DNA of 64,000 nt. It comes from Galbula dea (Eukaryota > Chordata > Aves > Piciformes > Galbulidae). Of the stretch, positions 11,701-24,647 are shown one piece after another. Where the stretch lies: NCBI GenBank assembly GCA_013399015.1, contig VWZX01002950.1, forward strand, positions 5,985 through 69,984. The letters run 5' to 3'. Below the pieces are notes generated by a model. It saw only the letters and a list, made by a program, of their open reading frames with translations. It had not been told where the DNA came from and made no database searches. The position numbers and the translations under genes were made by a program. Numbering within the stretch: the first letter of the stretch is position 1; every line of letters starts with the position of its first letter.

Positions 11701-12893
11701 CCCCAATACCAAAGGCCCTGCTGACTCAAGAAGCCGACACAGACATCCAGAGGTAGGAACACTCTTCTTGCTTCTATGCCATGAAGGACTTAAGTCATAA
11801 AGGAGACTGATTCATGAAGAAGACTTCCCTGACACACAGTCTTTGCAGCAGGAACAAGCCCTTAGATTGTGTGGAGGAGCCCAGCAGAGTCAAATGAGGC
11901 AAAGATGGTCACTTCTGAGTAACCTGCACTAATGGATGAAGAAGAGCACACACCCCGCTTGTCCACACTGCTTCACTGCCAGCTCACCCCCTGGGTCTGG
12001 TTTGGGCTGCTCCAGTTAGCTCTCTTCAACAGAAGCCTGCTCAGAAGGGGCCTAATCCTGCCCAGTGGAGAAGGGGGTCAGCCTCGTGCTCCTTCTTCAC
12101 AAGCAGGATGATGTGAGTGCCAGAGGGCTCCGGAGCTTATGCTGAATGGGAAGCGGGGAACAACTGCGGATCTGATGCACAGCCCAGACCACGCACGTGG
12201 ACTCAAAGGGGCCCCAGACAAACATCCCTGCCTGCCCCCTCTCTGTCCTGGTGCTGGGCTTAATGTCTGCATTGTATGAAGCAGTGAAAATGATTGCTTC
12301 CTTAATAATTGCTCTCAGGAAGAGGTAACCTTCTAGTGGAGGCGTCCTGCAGAAACACCATGAGTCAGAGGAGAGGTAATTCCAAGACAATCCTGCTGCT
12401 AGCTGGGGTCCAAGCTGTGAAGAGTTTGCGTAGCTCTGAGAAAACAGATCCCAGTAGGACTGTAATTCTCTGCCTATCATCCTTTATTCTCCCTGTTTTC
12501 CTCTGCTCTGAAGCCCAGGCCAGCCTTGCTGCATTGCCTGCCTTTGCAGGGGTTAGGGACACGTCACTTGCATCATTAGTCACAGACTTTGATCCTTCTG
12601 CTCCCATTTCCTCCGTGGCAAGAGCCCAATCTCTTTCACCCTGACACCACTCTGCAGAGCTCAGTTCTTTCACCACCACACTGAACAGCACTGCAATCTT
12701 TTCAATAGCTTATCAGGAATCTGGTGACCTGGCTGCAGATGGAAATGCCCAAACTATTCCAGTGCATGCAATTACATCCAACACTCTTGGGCAATAAAAT
12801 GCAATTGGGGCTAGTGCAATACTCCTGGAGGACTGCAAAGCCCTACCTGGAGGGTTGGCACATGAAATGGTCATGCAAGCTTCACTAATCTGT
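11701..12893. other. single-copy non-coding stretch
   Basis: No repeat or gene recognised. Overlapping ORFs of about 110-127 codons on opposite strands at 12.1-12.7 kb show no splice context and no family resemblance. Confidence 0.5.
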
Positions 12894-13036
12894 AGCCTTG
12901 GAGATACTCAGAGTTCAGCTGGACAAGTCCCTCAGTTGCCTGATCTGTGTTGGCTGTGTTTTGAGCAGGGCCTGGGACCAGATGTCATCCGAGGTCCTAC
13001 GTGACCTGCACAAGCCAGTGGTTTTATGACTCTGTG
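12894..13036 (+). mobile_element. old, diverged CR1 3' end (plus)
   Basis: Recognisable by order rather than identity: cttggagatactcagagttc, ttgcctgatctgtgttggct, ttttgagcagggcctggg, accagatgtcatccgaggtc, then tatgactctgtg at the end. It belongs to an older CR1 family than the abundant copies, and many substitutions are visible. Confidence 0.6.
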
Positions 13037-14210
13037 TCCAGTGCTGGCCAAGTCACAGTGATTCAAGAGGACATCTTGAGGATGGAAAATGAGCTAAATT
13101 CTTCTCTGCTTTACAAATGTTACATGAGAAGATGCAAAAATCATCTTGCTCACCTCAGGGACTGTGGGAAACTGCATCAGGGGTTACATTGTCTACTCTT
13201 GTTTGTCTCTAAGTTACAGCTTTATTGAGGCAGGATTTCTCTTCTGACTGATAGCTTATTTGAAGAACCAGAGTTCCAATCAGCCAAGGAGCACACACTT
13301 CATCTTCAGCAGCTGACATTTCAGGAGGGATCACAAAGCCATTGGGACCCAGTGGCAACATTCGTGGTCAGGGCACGGAGATGAGCTGTGGGAAACTGGT
13401 GAGCCTCTGTCACACCAAGAGGTGGAAGTGGGATGTCCCACCACACAAGGAAGTCTCTTAACTCCTAGGTCATCCTCTGGCTGACTGGCTGGCTATTTAA
13501 AGGGCCATCCACTTATGGAAAGTGGAACAACTCCAGCAGAGACACTGAGAGCAAGCCACCCCCAGGGAGTGCTGCCACCAGGTCAGGATGCTCTAGAGGA
13601 GACTGGAGACATGGGTTTCCTTCAAGGGGTGAAGCAATTGTGTCACCCCCAGGCTGTGTGAGAGCCCTCAGCCCTGGGCAGGGTGGCACTGCTACCCCAA
13701 GGTGTCCCATACTGTGTCTGTCCTGCCACTGCTGTGAGGAGCACTTGCAGCAGGAGGGGAACAGGCACCTGGGGAGGGGCAGGTTTGCTGAGGAGCACAC
13801 AATGAGCAGAACTCATGCCTCTATTTTGCTGCCAAAAGGACAAACCAAAGAGCAAGGCCAAGTAGGAAGGGAGCAGGGTCAAGGTGATGCCTGACACACC
13901 TTAGGCAGAGAGCAAACAAGAGAGAGGGAGGTGAGCAGGGTTTATGACTGTGACCCTTGAAGCTTGCAGCATATCTTACCCTATATATGGGGTAGTTTTC
14001 TTTGAATGAATTGGAACAGGCTAACAACCTCCTTCCATCAGCAGCAGGGGGCCTGGGGTGGGTGTCTGGGTGTTGCCAAATACAAATCAAGCATTGAACT
14101 GGTGAGAATTTAACACACAAAATGAAAACACCCCAACCAAACCCAAAATGAACAACAACAATAAAAATATAGAGAAGTAAAGGAATAATGTGAATGAGAA
14201 CTGGAGAGAT
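13037..14210. other. single-copy non-coding stretch
   Basis: No repeat recognised except an A-rich run (aatgaacaacaacaataaaa) just before 14180. Overlapping small ORFs on both strands at 13.5-14.2 kb look like chance. Confidence 0.5.
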
Positions 14211-14314
14211 GGTGCTTGGGGACATGGATTAGTGCTGGGCATGGGAGTGTTAAGTGGCTGGTTGGACTTGAAGAGCTCAGAGGGCTTCTCCAACCATAAT
14301 GATTCTAGGATTCT
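14211..14314 (+). mobile_element. short CR1 3' fragment (plus)
   Basis: ggtgcttggggacatggatt, gagcatgg-like tgggcatgg, ggctggttggacttgaagag, gggcttctccaaccataatg and gattctaggattct. This is the last 100 bases of the 'ctcaccact' family in sense orientation. Confidence 0.8.
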
Positions 14315-16006
14315 AACTGTGCTCAAGCAATTTTGAGAGGAACTGCCTCCTCCTTCCCTTTAGGTCAGAGTATTTGCCCAGCACACAAACAACCTTGCTC
14401 ACACAGCTCACAGGGAAATCTGTCTGGCAGCACACTCTGCCTAGTGTCCTACTACCTTTGGCTATGGAGCTAGGTGAGGTGCTACAGGACCCAGGCAAGC
14501 CATGCTTTAATGGTTTGAAGACAAACTGTCACACACAGGCTTCCTTTGAGCTCTCCTCCAGATCTGTTCTGCTGTCAGCATGCCTGTCCTGGGCAGCACT
14601 GGCAGGGGAGACAGGGCTGCAGGTGCCTTCCTTACTCCCCAGTGTAACCTGACTCAGTGGGGGTACAGAGGTCTCCTTGTAGCCTTGTCTACCCTACTGC
14701 TCCCACCCCTGCTGTCAGCAGGCAGTGATAACAGAGAGGAAGTGTTGGGTTTTCCACAGCATGGATTGTTGTCCTAAGGATTGCTAACTCTTGTGAGTCA
14801 CTGGAGGTTTTTCTGCTGACTGCAAGGACTGAAATCCTACAACTGAGATGACAGTCAGGAAATGTGTGTGATGGTCAGGAATGCTCCTTGATCAGCTTTT
14901 AGGAGGACACCAGTTTGGTTATAAGACAACTTTGAGAAGAGATAGAGCTAATTACAGCTGCAAGGCCACACATGGGCTCAGCTTTCTGCTGACAGCTCTG
15001 TAGCTGCAGTGCTAGCTCACCACAGTCCCACCAGGAGGTTCTCCACACAGAGGTGCTTTGCCCTTTCCCAGAGCTCACTGTCTAACATCAGGGTGCAGCA
15101 AGGTAGGGCAGTGGATTTCCCTCTTCCCACCTTCCCCAGATGTCAGCACTCAAGCACTACCACCCTGCAGTGTCAGAAGAGCAGGGCAAGACCTTCTCAA
15201 GCAAACAGACATCAAGTAAAAGCAAAGCTCATGGTTTAAAACACAAACTAAAACACCAACATTTTCCTTGAGCAGCTGAAGCAATTCTCTGGGTGGTTAC
15301 TGCCTAACTTTAAACCAGCTCATCTGGGGGAAAGGGCTGCATTTGCCTCCAGATACTCATTTTTCCTGCAAAGAGAGTGCTTTTTTCCTGGGCTTTCTTG
15401 GAAAGAGCCCTCCAGATGGGAAAGGTTTTCAAACCAGGCTAACGTGAAGCGAGAAGGGACTCTGAGAGCTGGTTTAGACCTGGAGAAGGTCAAGACCCTG
15501 TTCAACTTCCATTGCTGTCACTCCAGTCACTTCTGAGAGTGCTGAAGAGCAAAGGGAAAAAGAGAGAGAGAAAAAACAATCTTTACAGCCTTTCAGAAAT
15601 GTCAAATTCTTCAAGAAAGTGAGATTGGCTTTAAAGTGCCTTGAAAGGGTAAGAGAGGGTGGAAGAACATTGATTCCCAAACTATGGGCTGGACACTGGG
15701 GTGACTGGGATGTAATTCAGCACTTGTTGGACACTGAGACTGACTGAGAGGTGCCCTCAGCACTGCTATGTGGCCCAAAGAGATGGTCAGACACCAGTGG
15801 GGACCATGGGGTAGGAAAAGTCTCCTGCTTCCCCTCTGCACTGAGGAAGCAGGGTGAAAGCCAGGCTCTGCATTGCATAGGAAAGCACAGGGTTGGAGGG
15901 AAAGGCTCTAAGAAATTATTCCTGCCCAGAAGGAAGAGAAACAGTGGTCACAAGGTCAGAGAGGCCACAGCTGCTTACTGCAACCCATAATGGTCACAGT
16001 GTACTT
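14315..16006. other. single-copy non-coding stretch
   Basis: No repeat or gene recognised. Small ORFs only. Confidence 0.5.
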
Positions 16007-16450
16007 CATAGAATCACAGAACCATTAGGGTTGGCAAAGCCCTCTGAGATCATCCAGTCCAACCACCCACCCAGCACTGCCATGCTCACCACTCAACCAT
16101 GGCCCCAGGCACCACATCTACACGGTTTTGGAACTCTCCCAGGGATGGTGACTCCACCACTGCCCTGGGCAGCCTGAGCCAGTGCCTGATAACCCTCTCA
16201 GGGAAGAAATTCTTCCAAACATCCAACCTGAACCTCCCCTGGTACAACTTGAGGCCATTTCCTCCTGTTACTTGGGAGAAGAGACCAACCCCCCCCAGCT
16301 CCAACCTCCTTTCAGGTAGCTGTAGAGAGAGCTAAGGTCTTCCCTGAGCCTCCTCTTCCTCAGCCTAACCAACCCCAGTTCCCTCAGCTGCTCCTCATAA
16401 CTCTAGACCCTTCCCCAACTTCATTGCCCTTCCCTGGACACACTCCAGCT
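16007..16450 (-). mobile_element. CR1 LINE 3' fragment (minus), 'ctcaccact' family
   Basis: catagaatcacagaaccatt, ctctgagatcatccagtcc, ccatgctcaccactcaacc, ggttttggaactctcccagg, agcctgagccagtgcctgat, cttggggagaag-like cttgggagaagagaccaac, then the agagctaaggtcttccctg block to ccctggacacactccagc. The minus frame 16086-16304 keeps GNGLKLYQGRFRLDVWKNFF. A typical 5'-truncated copy of about 440 bases. Confidence 0.92.
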
Positions 16451-17278
16451 TTGTTGAGGCAGCTGAGCTCTGGCACTACTCTGGAAAATGTTTCCCACAT
16501 TTGAGGAGCCACCCAGCACCAAACACTGCATTTATAACAGATCTGCAGTTGCACTTTTAGATTTACTTTCAACTTTCCAACAAAAGCAAAACACCAGAAT
16601 CAAACCAAAAAGAACCAGCAGGGACTGTGTGGGAAACTTGTTCCTTGCCCAAGGTGAGGTTAGGTTCTCTTGCTCTCTCCAGCCCTGGCAAGGCAGTTGG
16701 GATGCCATCCAGAGAGGATGGAGGATGTGTGGTCTAACAACTAACAAGGTCAGAGGAGCAGGAGTCCAAACATTGCCAGCACAGAGAAGCCCCTCAGGCA
16801 AATTGCTAATTGCCTGTTACTTATCCCCATTATCTGAGGGGCAGGAGCTCAGCCCCGGGAATGCAGTGAGGAGTTAATCAATTAGGGCTTGATTGCTGCT
16901 TTGGAATCCTGGTTTCCAAAACATGGAGAGTAACTGCAGAAAGTCCTTGATTATTCCTGTCAGCAGGACCATGCCACACTCACACAACACAGAGCAGACC
17001 CTTCCCAAGCCTGACCAGTTCTCCTGCCTGTCTGGGGTGATGTGTTGCCTCATGGTTGCTCTGCCTCATCACTAGCTGGAGCCTTCTTTGAACCCCACCA
17101 GGTAAGAGCTGTGAGAGGGAGACTGCAGTCAAGCTGAGGACAGGCAACCAGAGGACTGTGCAGTCATTGCACTGATGAGAGAGGAGAGTCACTTTGCAAC
17201 CCCGTTCCTTGGGGGGGGACACTGAAAGGAGGTGGGGCACGTGGCTGTGTTCCTGGGAGGAAGGAAAGGACTTGCCTT

Positions 17279-17320
17279 GGAGATGGAGATAAGGTGGAGG
17301 TGGAGATGGAGATGGAGCAG
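17279..17320 (+). repeat. imperfect GGAGAT/GGTGGA hexamer tract
   Basis: ggagatggagataaggtgga followed by ggtggagatggagatggagc: about seven imperfect hexamer copies. Confidence 0.6.
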
Positions 17321-17557
17321 GCTGTGGTGACTATGATCCATGTCAGTGGCCCTGCTGTGCTCTGCAGACTGGTAGAGCCAAAACACTCAGCTGAAGGCTG
17401 AGCCAGAGGCAGCAGCAGCAGCAGGCTCTGCACTGCCCCGTGCCCCTGGCTGGCAGCACACATCCCTCAGCTGCTCAGAGAGGGAAGCAGAACAACCTCC
17501 AGGGAGCCCAGCTGCTGTCCCAGGCCACAGAGGAGCAATCCTGTGCTCCTCAGGAGA

Positions 17558-17632
17558 CAGCAGACAGCGCAGGCAGCACGCAGCCGAGAGGCTGGAACGG
17601 GACCATCCCTCAGCTGCGTGGGAGGAAGCCAA
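17558..17632. other. small CpG cluster
   Basis: Several CpG in about 75 bases (acagcgcaggcagcacgcag, ccgagaggctggaacggg, cagctgcgtggg) in otherwise CpG-poor DNA. Too small to be called an island. Confidence 0.35.
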
Positions 17633-18810
17633 GGGAGATGTTTTTAGGCATCTCAGAGGAGAAGAAGGTTAACTATTATTACAAGATAAGGCATTTTCCA
17701 TCTCAGTGGAACATTTCAAAATGCCCCATTCCCAAACAAGCATTTCTGAGAAGCAACAAAACAAGGTGGCAGGACCCATGGGTTCTAGCTCCTCCTTCCC
17801 CTGCTTTAACCCTCCCCACACCCCCCTGGCCTCACTTCCCCCTTTGCCTACTTTCAAGGAAGAAAGGAAAAAAACACCCTGTTCAAATGGGAAGACTTCC
17901 AGCAGGACTGAAATGTCATTTTCCAGCAGCCTTGGCAGCCACACCAAACCCTGCAGGGCCTTAGGGCCAGGCTAGGCTGTCACCTACCGGGATGATCCTG
18001 GGGCACTGGAGGGCTGGTGGCTGCAGTCACCAGCCAGGCTCTGCTGGGGGAACCCAGAGGTTCCTGGAGGTGGCACCAAGTGGGGTGGCATCTCTATCTA
18101 GCCACGAAGTAGTGGGAGTTATGGACTGGGATTGTTCGGGGAGGGGGGAACACAGCTCTTCATCTGGGGGTTGCTCACCCTCAAGGGTGTTAGAAGTTAG
18201 CTGATGATTCCAGAGGGGCTCAATCCTTTTCCTCCACTAGCTTTGTGCCACTTTCCCTTGGCTATGATTTCCCTTCTTCTGAGGGACTTTTTGCCCACCT
18301 TCCAAGCTAGCACCCAGGTGCCCAATCTGCCTGGGGCAGCCAGGAGGATGAGCCTTCTATCTACTACAAAATGTCCTAGATGACATTTTGCCTGCTATGT
18401 CCAGATGAGACAGCCAGGTTCAGAGCTGGTGCTGGTGACTCAGTGCCCTGCTGCAAAATCACTGCTGAGCTTGTGGTGGAGGTCTCCAGACCCAACAGTG
18501 TCTACACTCTACCACACACTGCTGGGGTCAGCATGAATCAACCTCTCCCAGGAAGCTGTGGAGCCAGAAGAAGAATCAGGTGTCCTAAGAGCAGGAATAA
18601 AGCCTTGCTCCTTCCAGGTGAGGTAAGGTGATGCAGCAGGGCTCAGGTGAAGCCAGTGTCCTGCTGCTGCTACCAGTGGGTTTGTGGCAGTGATGACTCT
18701 TGGGGTGTGAAGCAATGCCAGAACCTCACATGCCTTTGGGACACCCTAACAGCCAGGGCTGCCTTCCCCAGCTGTGGCAGGCAGCAACCTCCCATACTGC
18801 AGCACTGTCT

Positions 18811-19012
18811 TCATGGGGTTGGAAGGGACCCCCTGGAGATCATCTAGTCCAACCCCCTGCCACAGCAGCCTCACCTACAGCAGCTTGCACAGCATCACAT
18901 CCAGGTGGCTTTGGAATGCCTCCAGAGATGGAGACTCCAGCACCTCTCTGGGCAGCCTGGGCCAGGGCTCTGCCACCCTCCAAGGAGAGAAGTTCCTCCT
19001 GAGGTTCAGATG
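18811..19012 (-). mobile_element. CR1 LINE 3' fragment (minus), 'cagcttgcacagcatcac' family
   Basis: tcatggggttggaagggacc, ctggagatcatctagtccaa, ccacagcagcctcacctac, agcttgcacagcatcacatc, ctccagagatggagactcc, agggctctgccaccctcc. It is a different CR1 family from the 'ccatggccctaagg' copies and shares its sequence with the copies at 31753 and 50815. Confidence 0.9.
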
Positions 19013-20660
19013 AAAATGAAGAGAGTGACTGAAATCTAACTTCATCTGCATTCAGCATACTTCATGAAACCAGCACATGAAGAGATCCCTTCTAAGAAGC
19101 CTTGAAAGAGGATGACCTGAAGCCAGCTGGTTTGCAGGAACACAGAGCACACAGCACAGTCTCTGTTAGCTGGATGGAGGGAACAGCTTAGTCACAGCTA
19201 GGGGAACCATCCCCAGAGAGCTGAAACCTTCACCTCCTGTTGCAACAGAGGAGTTGCTGGGTTTTTTTTTTCCTTGCCCACCAGTTATATCACCACTTAT
19301 GCATGGCAGACAGCTCTCCCCAACTTCCCAGCAAGCTTTCTGTAGCACTGAGTCACACCACTGATGTCCCTGTGAGGAGGTGCCCAAAAATCAGTATCTC
19401 ACAGGGAACACTGCAAATACCTTGACTGAACAAGGGAGTAGGTGTTGATATCTGGGAGGCTGATGTCTGGGTAACTATGCAGTCTCTTATCAAAACTACA
19501 GTTCTTGACAAAAAACAACCAGGGTCCTCCAGGGGCTTGGCTCTGTGGCCACAAGGCGAATGGTTTTCATCAGAGGCCAGCCAAAAAGTTCCCCAAGATC
19601 AAAGGAGACTCACACCAACCCCAGTGGGGTTTTAGTCAGGGGTTAAAGGTCTGGGGTTAGGTTTGCAGAGGGATCAAGATGTTACTTCTCTTCAGGAGCT
19701 ACGGGTGGGTCTAGCCTGTCCAAGCCTTCCTGGCAGCAGTGCCCTTGTCTCCAAGGACTGGAGAATTAAGACCTCTTGAGTAAAGAGATTTAAATCCCCA
19801 TTTCCCATTCCATGTGACACTGCAGAGCATGCCCAGGTCAGAAGAGATGATGTCATTCCCTCCTGCTGAAGCTGTTCCACTTGACACAGATGAATTAAGT
19901 ACTGATGCCAGTATTGATTACTGCTGTGCTACGTATTGGCAAACTTCTCCTCAGCCCTTAGTGGAAGTTTTTCCATCTCCCTGCAATGAGATGACCAGGA
20001 GGATGCTCTTCTCCCTGAGAAAGCAAGGAGGTATTGCTACAATGACCTCTAGGTCAAGAGCAGGGCTGATGGTGGCAGGAGAAGGCACCTTTGCCTTGGG
20101 AAGCAGAGGGAGAGCACTGGCCAGGCCAAGCAGCAGCTGGCAGCAAGAGCAGTGCCACCAGCAGAGCCCACACCTGAGGGCTGCAGGCACTGGCTTGTGT
20201 TTAGAGCCTGTGTTCAAAGAACACAGAGTGCATAGGGCAGGACACCCTCTGAGGGGGTGGTTGTGCATTGGAAGCACTGGTTGGGACCAGGAAGACCTCA
20301 AGTAGGATTTTGCTATGGAAAAGGCTTCTCTGGCACTGTGACCCTGGATGCCACTTTTCTTCTCAGCAGCATTTCTGAAGCCATTCCATGAGGCCATCTC
20401 TGCAGTGGGTTCATTTCAGATCTTACTCTGAATCACAAGGATGATACAAGCCTGACAGCACAGAGACATTTTCAGTGGAAACTGAGGAGTTTTAGCTACT
20501 GGCATGTACAAAGACAATGGGTTTATATCTGTGAGGCAAAACTAAAAGGAAATGTATTTTATTGTCAAAATAGCTGATGGATCTTCTGGTCAGAAGCAGA
20601 TTCTCCAATGAGGCTGCAATTAAGGTGCACCTACATAGGAGGTGAATCTGCCTAGACCAC
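19013..20660. other. single-copy non-coding stretch
   Basis: A T-run at 19260-19270 is the only simple repeat. Overlapping ORFs of 163 codons (plus 19814-20305) and 148 codons (minus 19951-20397) on opposite strands contradict each other and match nothing I know. Confidence 0.5.
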
Positions 20661-20904
20661 TAAAGTTGTACCAGGGGAGGTTCAGATTAGATATTAGGGA
20701 GAATTTCTTCCCTGAGAGGGTTATCAGGAATATCAGGCTGCCCAGGGCAGTGGTGGAGTCACCATCCCTGGAGGGCTTCCAAAAATGTCTGTCTGTGGTG
20801 CCTGGGGCCATGGTTGAGTGATGAGCAGGGCAGTGCTGGGTGGGTGGTTGGACTGGATGATCTCAGAGGGCTTTCCCAGCCAGAATGATTCTCTGATTCT
20901 ATGA
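20661..20904 (+). mobile_element. CR1 LINE 3' fragment (plus), 'ctcaccact' family
   Basis: taaagttgtaccaggggagg, attagatattagggagaatt, ccatccctggagggcttcc, cctggggccatggttgagtg, atgagcagggcagtgctgg, gatgatctcagagggctttc and the end gattctctgattctatg. A small deletion in the 'ggcactggctcaggctgcc' segment separates it from the consensus seen in the copy at 16007. Confidence 0.9.
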
Positions 20905-23744
20905 AAGGGCAGCAGCAATCTCCCCTGTGGTTCTGCCCTGGTGTCACTGATGATCTCTGGGCTTTCTGAGGTAAGGCATGAGCTGTGTGTCAATGCTGCT
21001 CACTAGTCTAGGGTGCATTCACTTCAGAAAGAGGAAGGAAACAATAGGTCAGTTAAGAACTGTCACCTTATTCAGAGCAAAATCAAACCTTAAATAAGCT
21101 GCTGTTTGGTAACATCATGTAAGCTAAAGCTCCACTGTGTCACTAATGGCACCCTTGAGTATCTGCTGGCACTGAGGCACTGCCAACATGTTTTGTAGTC
21201 TATCAGCCTCTCTGTAGGGTGAACATTTGCAGATGGGGGAGCTTTTCTCTTTCTCTTTTTTTGTTTTCCTTCCCAAAATCAACTGAGAAGTGCATGACTT
21301 CCCTCTGAAAACATCCCTGGTTTCTGCAGTTCTGCCAGAATCAATAGATCCCAGCCATGCCTTTGATGTGGAGATGTGTTAGTGAAGCAAACTTGCTGCA
21401 GTCTACTCCTAATGCTTTCAGCATGTATGCTCCCATGGAGGAGAGCAGAGGAGGGGGGGGGGAAAAACAAGCACAGAAGGCATCTTCCATGACACCTCAT
21501 CCCACCCAGAAGCAGAGAAACATTTAAACCTCACAGTTCCTCTCTGAATGGTGCTTCTGTCAACAGGTTGAAGCAACATTGGCTAAAGTGGCATTTATCT
21601 TTGGGCTACCTATCAGATTCCTTTCTAATTCTGTTAGGTGCATGTGTTCCTCACTCTTTACACCACAGATGGTTAAAGGGAAGCTTTGTTTCTTCTCCAC
21701 AGGTTATGGCAAGGTCAGCAGCAGGCACTCTACATCCTTTCCCTTCCTAAATCTTTGACACTTCATCCCCAAGGCTCTGTCACACAGGTGGCAATGCACC
21801 TACAAGGATTCCTTCTCTCCAGTCTGCCCATGAGGCTCTTGTCTGCACACAAAGCCCAGCAGCTGCCTGGGAAACCTTCTCTGGAAGCCTGCCCTGAGGT
21901 CTGCAGCCTAAGGATGAGTTCCTGTAGGATTTCAGGCAGAAATGAGCCAGTTTTGTCCTCCTTTAAGTTTATGTCTAAAGCCTGGCAAGAAGAGATGTAT
22001 CCTTGTGCTTCACTACCCTTCTGAGACAGGCAAAGCAAATCAGGCCCAGGAGGGAGCCGAGTGGTGCTCCCAGCTAGGGGCTTCACAAGGTTTCCTGGTC
22101 AACTGACAGTCCTGCTCCAGTTCCCCAAGGTGTACAGGGCTGTATCTGTTGCTGGGCATGTTGAGAACAACCACACTGTACTTGTAATCAATTTGCAGCC
22201 CTTTGGAACTGGAAGGCAAATCCCCACTGCCTTTTGCTTGCCAGTGGATAAGTGCTAGCTTAGCCAAGGTGGCAGAGGGAGGTGTTCTGATCCAGGTGTG
22301 CAAGAGTTTCTTTGCTCTGACCCATCAGACAAAAATTAGGGCCTTGGTGGGCAACATCAACCATTTCTAGCAGGTTACAGGTGTTTGCATGCCAAGGAGG
22401 CCATGCTTCCCTTCCCTCCACCAGGAAGGTCCAAGCACTATGCAAGGCCACTATGCAATGTTGCCCCCACCAACAGCCTTGCCCCACCAGTGCTCCTTCC
22501 TTCTGCCCTGCTAGGAGCAGCCTCTGTTGTGGCACTTTCTGCTACCTGCCTATTGCTGCTCCATCCCCCAGGAGAGCCAATGCACTGTGCTCCTGCATGT
22601 GGCTGCACAGGTCCATGTGAGAAGCTGAAGGGGACTTCTTTCTGGTGGGAACTCAGAGCAGGGTGGGTGCAAAAGCTGCAGAGCCACATGCTCAGGGAGC
22701 TGGAGGAAGGAGAGCGGTGGGAATCCATAAACAGAGCAAGAGGATGAATGCACATGTCCACACTCCCTGGAAATCCCCAGGCTGCCAGTAAGAGCCTGTC
22801 TAGGGAAGAGTTAAAAGCAGAGCTCTGGAAAGTTTGGCCAGATGACTTCCTGATGGAGTTTATACAAGTAGAGTGTGCACAAGGACGTCTGTGCCTACGT
22901 GCCACTTCTCCCGACGCAGCCCGAGCCGTGCAGAGGGAGGAAAAAGAAATAACACAAAGATCACAGATGGGTCCAGGCTGAAAACAAGCATCTGATGAAT
23001 GTGCAGTGTCATCACACCCCTCTCACTACCATCCTGCCAGGCAAATCTGGGTGATGCCTCCTCTGCCACGCAGCTCGAGCACAGAGGGCAGAAGCAGGAG
23101 GAGGTGAAGCAGGGGGGAGGAAGAAGAGGACATGAGCACAAGGAATTTGCAATATCCCAAACCAGCTGCCAGCTCTGCAGCTCTCAGGACATCCCCAGCA
23201 GTCAGGGAGATGAAGCAGTCATGTGCAGTCACTGGGCTGCCAGGGTCATGCCAGGGAGGTGCCAGGGTTGCCTGTAGGTGCAGTCAGGAGGTGTGATGTT
23301 ATGTAGGTACATAAACACCAGCTGGTGTCCCAGGAGCCAGCCTGGATGGAAATGTCAGTGAAACACCAACAGAAGCTTGTTAGCATCAGTTGTACAAACC
23401 TGGGCAGGACTTTGGCACCCAAACTCTCCATGCTAGCTGTGCCTGTGCTGTCTAGATGGCACGTCCTGAGGGTCAGTGCCCTCAGAGGCATCTCCTGCTG
23501 CAGAGCTGGGATAGCCGGAGCTGCTAACCAACCACCAGCACAGTGGGCATGGAGATGCACAAGGACTTCATTCCCACCACCATGATCTTCCCCAGGAAAT
23601 GACTGGCAAAGGTGGCTAATGATGGCTTTAGTCTTCCTGTAGCTGGCTACCCTGCACCCCTCTCAGCCTAGGCTGTGCCTAGTACTCCTGCAGCAGCAGA
23701 AATTAGTTGTTGCAACCAAGTGGACAGGAGTTTGGGCAGCGATT
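20905..23744. other. single-copy non-coding stretch
   Basis: Contains a G10 run (21453-21462) and a small CpG cluster near 22908-22930 (tctcccgacgcagcccgagc). A plus frame at 22748-22981 reads with some charged residues but has no acceptor/donor pair. Opposed ORFs at 22385-22905 are taken as chance. Confidence 0.5.
21453..21462 (+). repeat. G10 homopolymer
   Basis: Ten consecutive G after gagga, followed by aaaaac. Confidence 0.8.
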
Positions 23745-23880
23745 CAGAATCACAGCATCATGATGTTCATCCAAGACCTCTGCATATACAATTTCCACAG
23801 TGTGAAGGAAAACCAGAAGAAGGTCATCAAGTCCAACCATCCACCTGGCACCACCATGCCACCAAACCATGTCCCTAAGG
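23745..23880 (-). mobile_element. CR1 3' fragment (minus) carrying a ~37-bp insertion
   Basis: cagaatcacagcatcatgat and ccaagacctctg match the CR1 end. The next expected block (aggtcatcaagtccaaccat) resumes only at about 23820. The intervening 23783-23819 (catatacaatttccacagtg and onward) is foreign to other copies here. Ends accaaaccatgtccctaagg. Confidence 0.8.
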
Positions 23881-24220
23881 AGCAGGACACACCAAGGACT
23901 GTGCAGACTGGCTTGACTGACAGACTGGCTTGTTCTAGGCAAGTCAGCAAGAAAACAAACTCCATATTACTCACATTTAGCAGCAGATCAACCTTACTCT
24001 TAATTAGATGATTTCTCCAGAGCACATTTGCTGCCTCCTCCTTCAGAGCAGGGTAAGAGGACACCATCTATGAGAGGATTAAGCACCAGTCCCTTTAGGG
24101 ATGCTTAGTCAGTGAACCCGTGCTTCTCATTACATACTTGCAACCTGCTGTCACTGGATAATCCTGGGGAAGGGTTTGCAACTTTCTGCTGTCTCAGAAA
24201 TTTCTGCTTGTTCATTGCAG

Positions 24221-24262
24221 CTGCACTCAGAGAGAGATGCTCTGTGCACTATAAGTCTCTCG
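24221..24262 (+). other. possible 42-bp mini-exon
   Basis: Acceptor ctgcttgttcattgcag ends at 24220 and a CTCG|GTGAGA donor lies at 24262/24263. The interval is 14 codons long and open in two frames. Both sites are good, but such pairs arise by chance and no partner exon is evident. Confidence 0.1.
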
Positions 24263-24647
24263 GTGAGACCGTGGCTAACTGCATCAGGAGGTCAAAAGAA
24301 AGCTCTTCTGAAGTGCTACTGTTGCAAACCCCACTTGGTGTTCCCAGGGTCGAGCCAGGCTGCTTACAGAGCCATCATTAGCACCAATCACGAAAAGGCT
24401 GCACATAGAATGGACAAAATGGGAAGCAAAAATAGGGAAAAAACCCATAAATCTTCTCCTGATGGTTGAGCTGACTTTGGATAGGAAGATTCCTTCTAGT
24501 ATGGAGAGAGCAGACTTTGAGCACCTCAGCAAAGCAAGCATTTTATCAGTTCTTTTAGGTCAGAATACTAACACTGAATCCTATCATTCACCTGCCCAGA
24601 TTACAAAGGCAGGTTCTTTTATTCACCTGGCCCCTAGTTTTTAAATC

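Larger units (their letters stand above)
16451..18810. other. single-copy non-coding stretch
   Basis: Holds a short GGAGAT-type tract (17279-17320) and a small CpG cluster (17558-17632). A CACCAG|GTAAGA donor-like site lies at 17101/17102 with a weak acceptor 26 bases upstream. About 16800-16900 is AT-richer (attgctaattgcctgtt). Nothing reads as a protein. Confidence 0.5.

Noticed and set aside
19814..20397. Opposed 163-codon (plus) and 148-codon (minus) ORFs
   Set aside because: They overlap on opposite strands, and neither has splice sites or familiar motifs.
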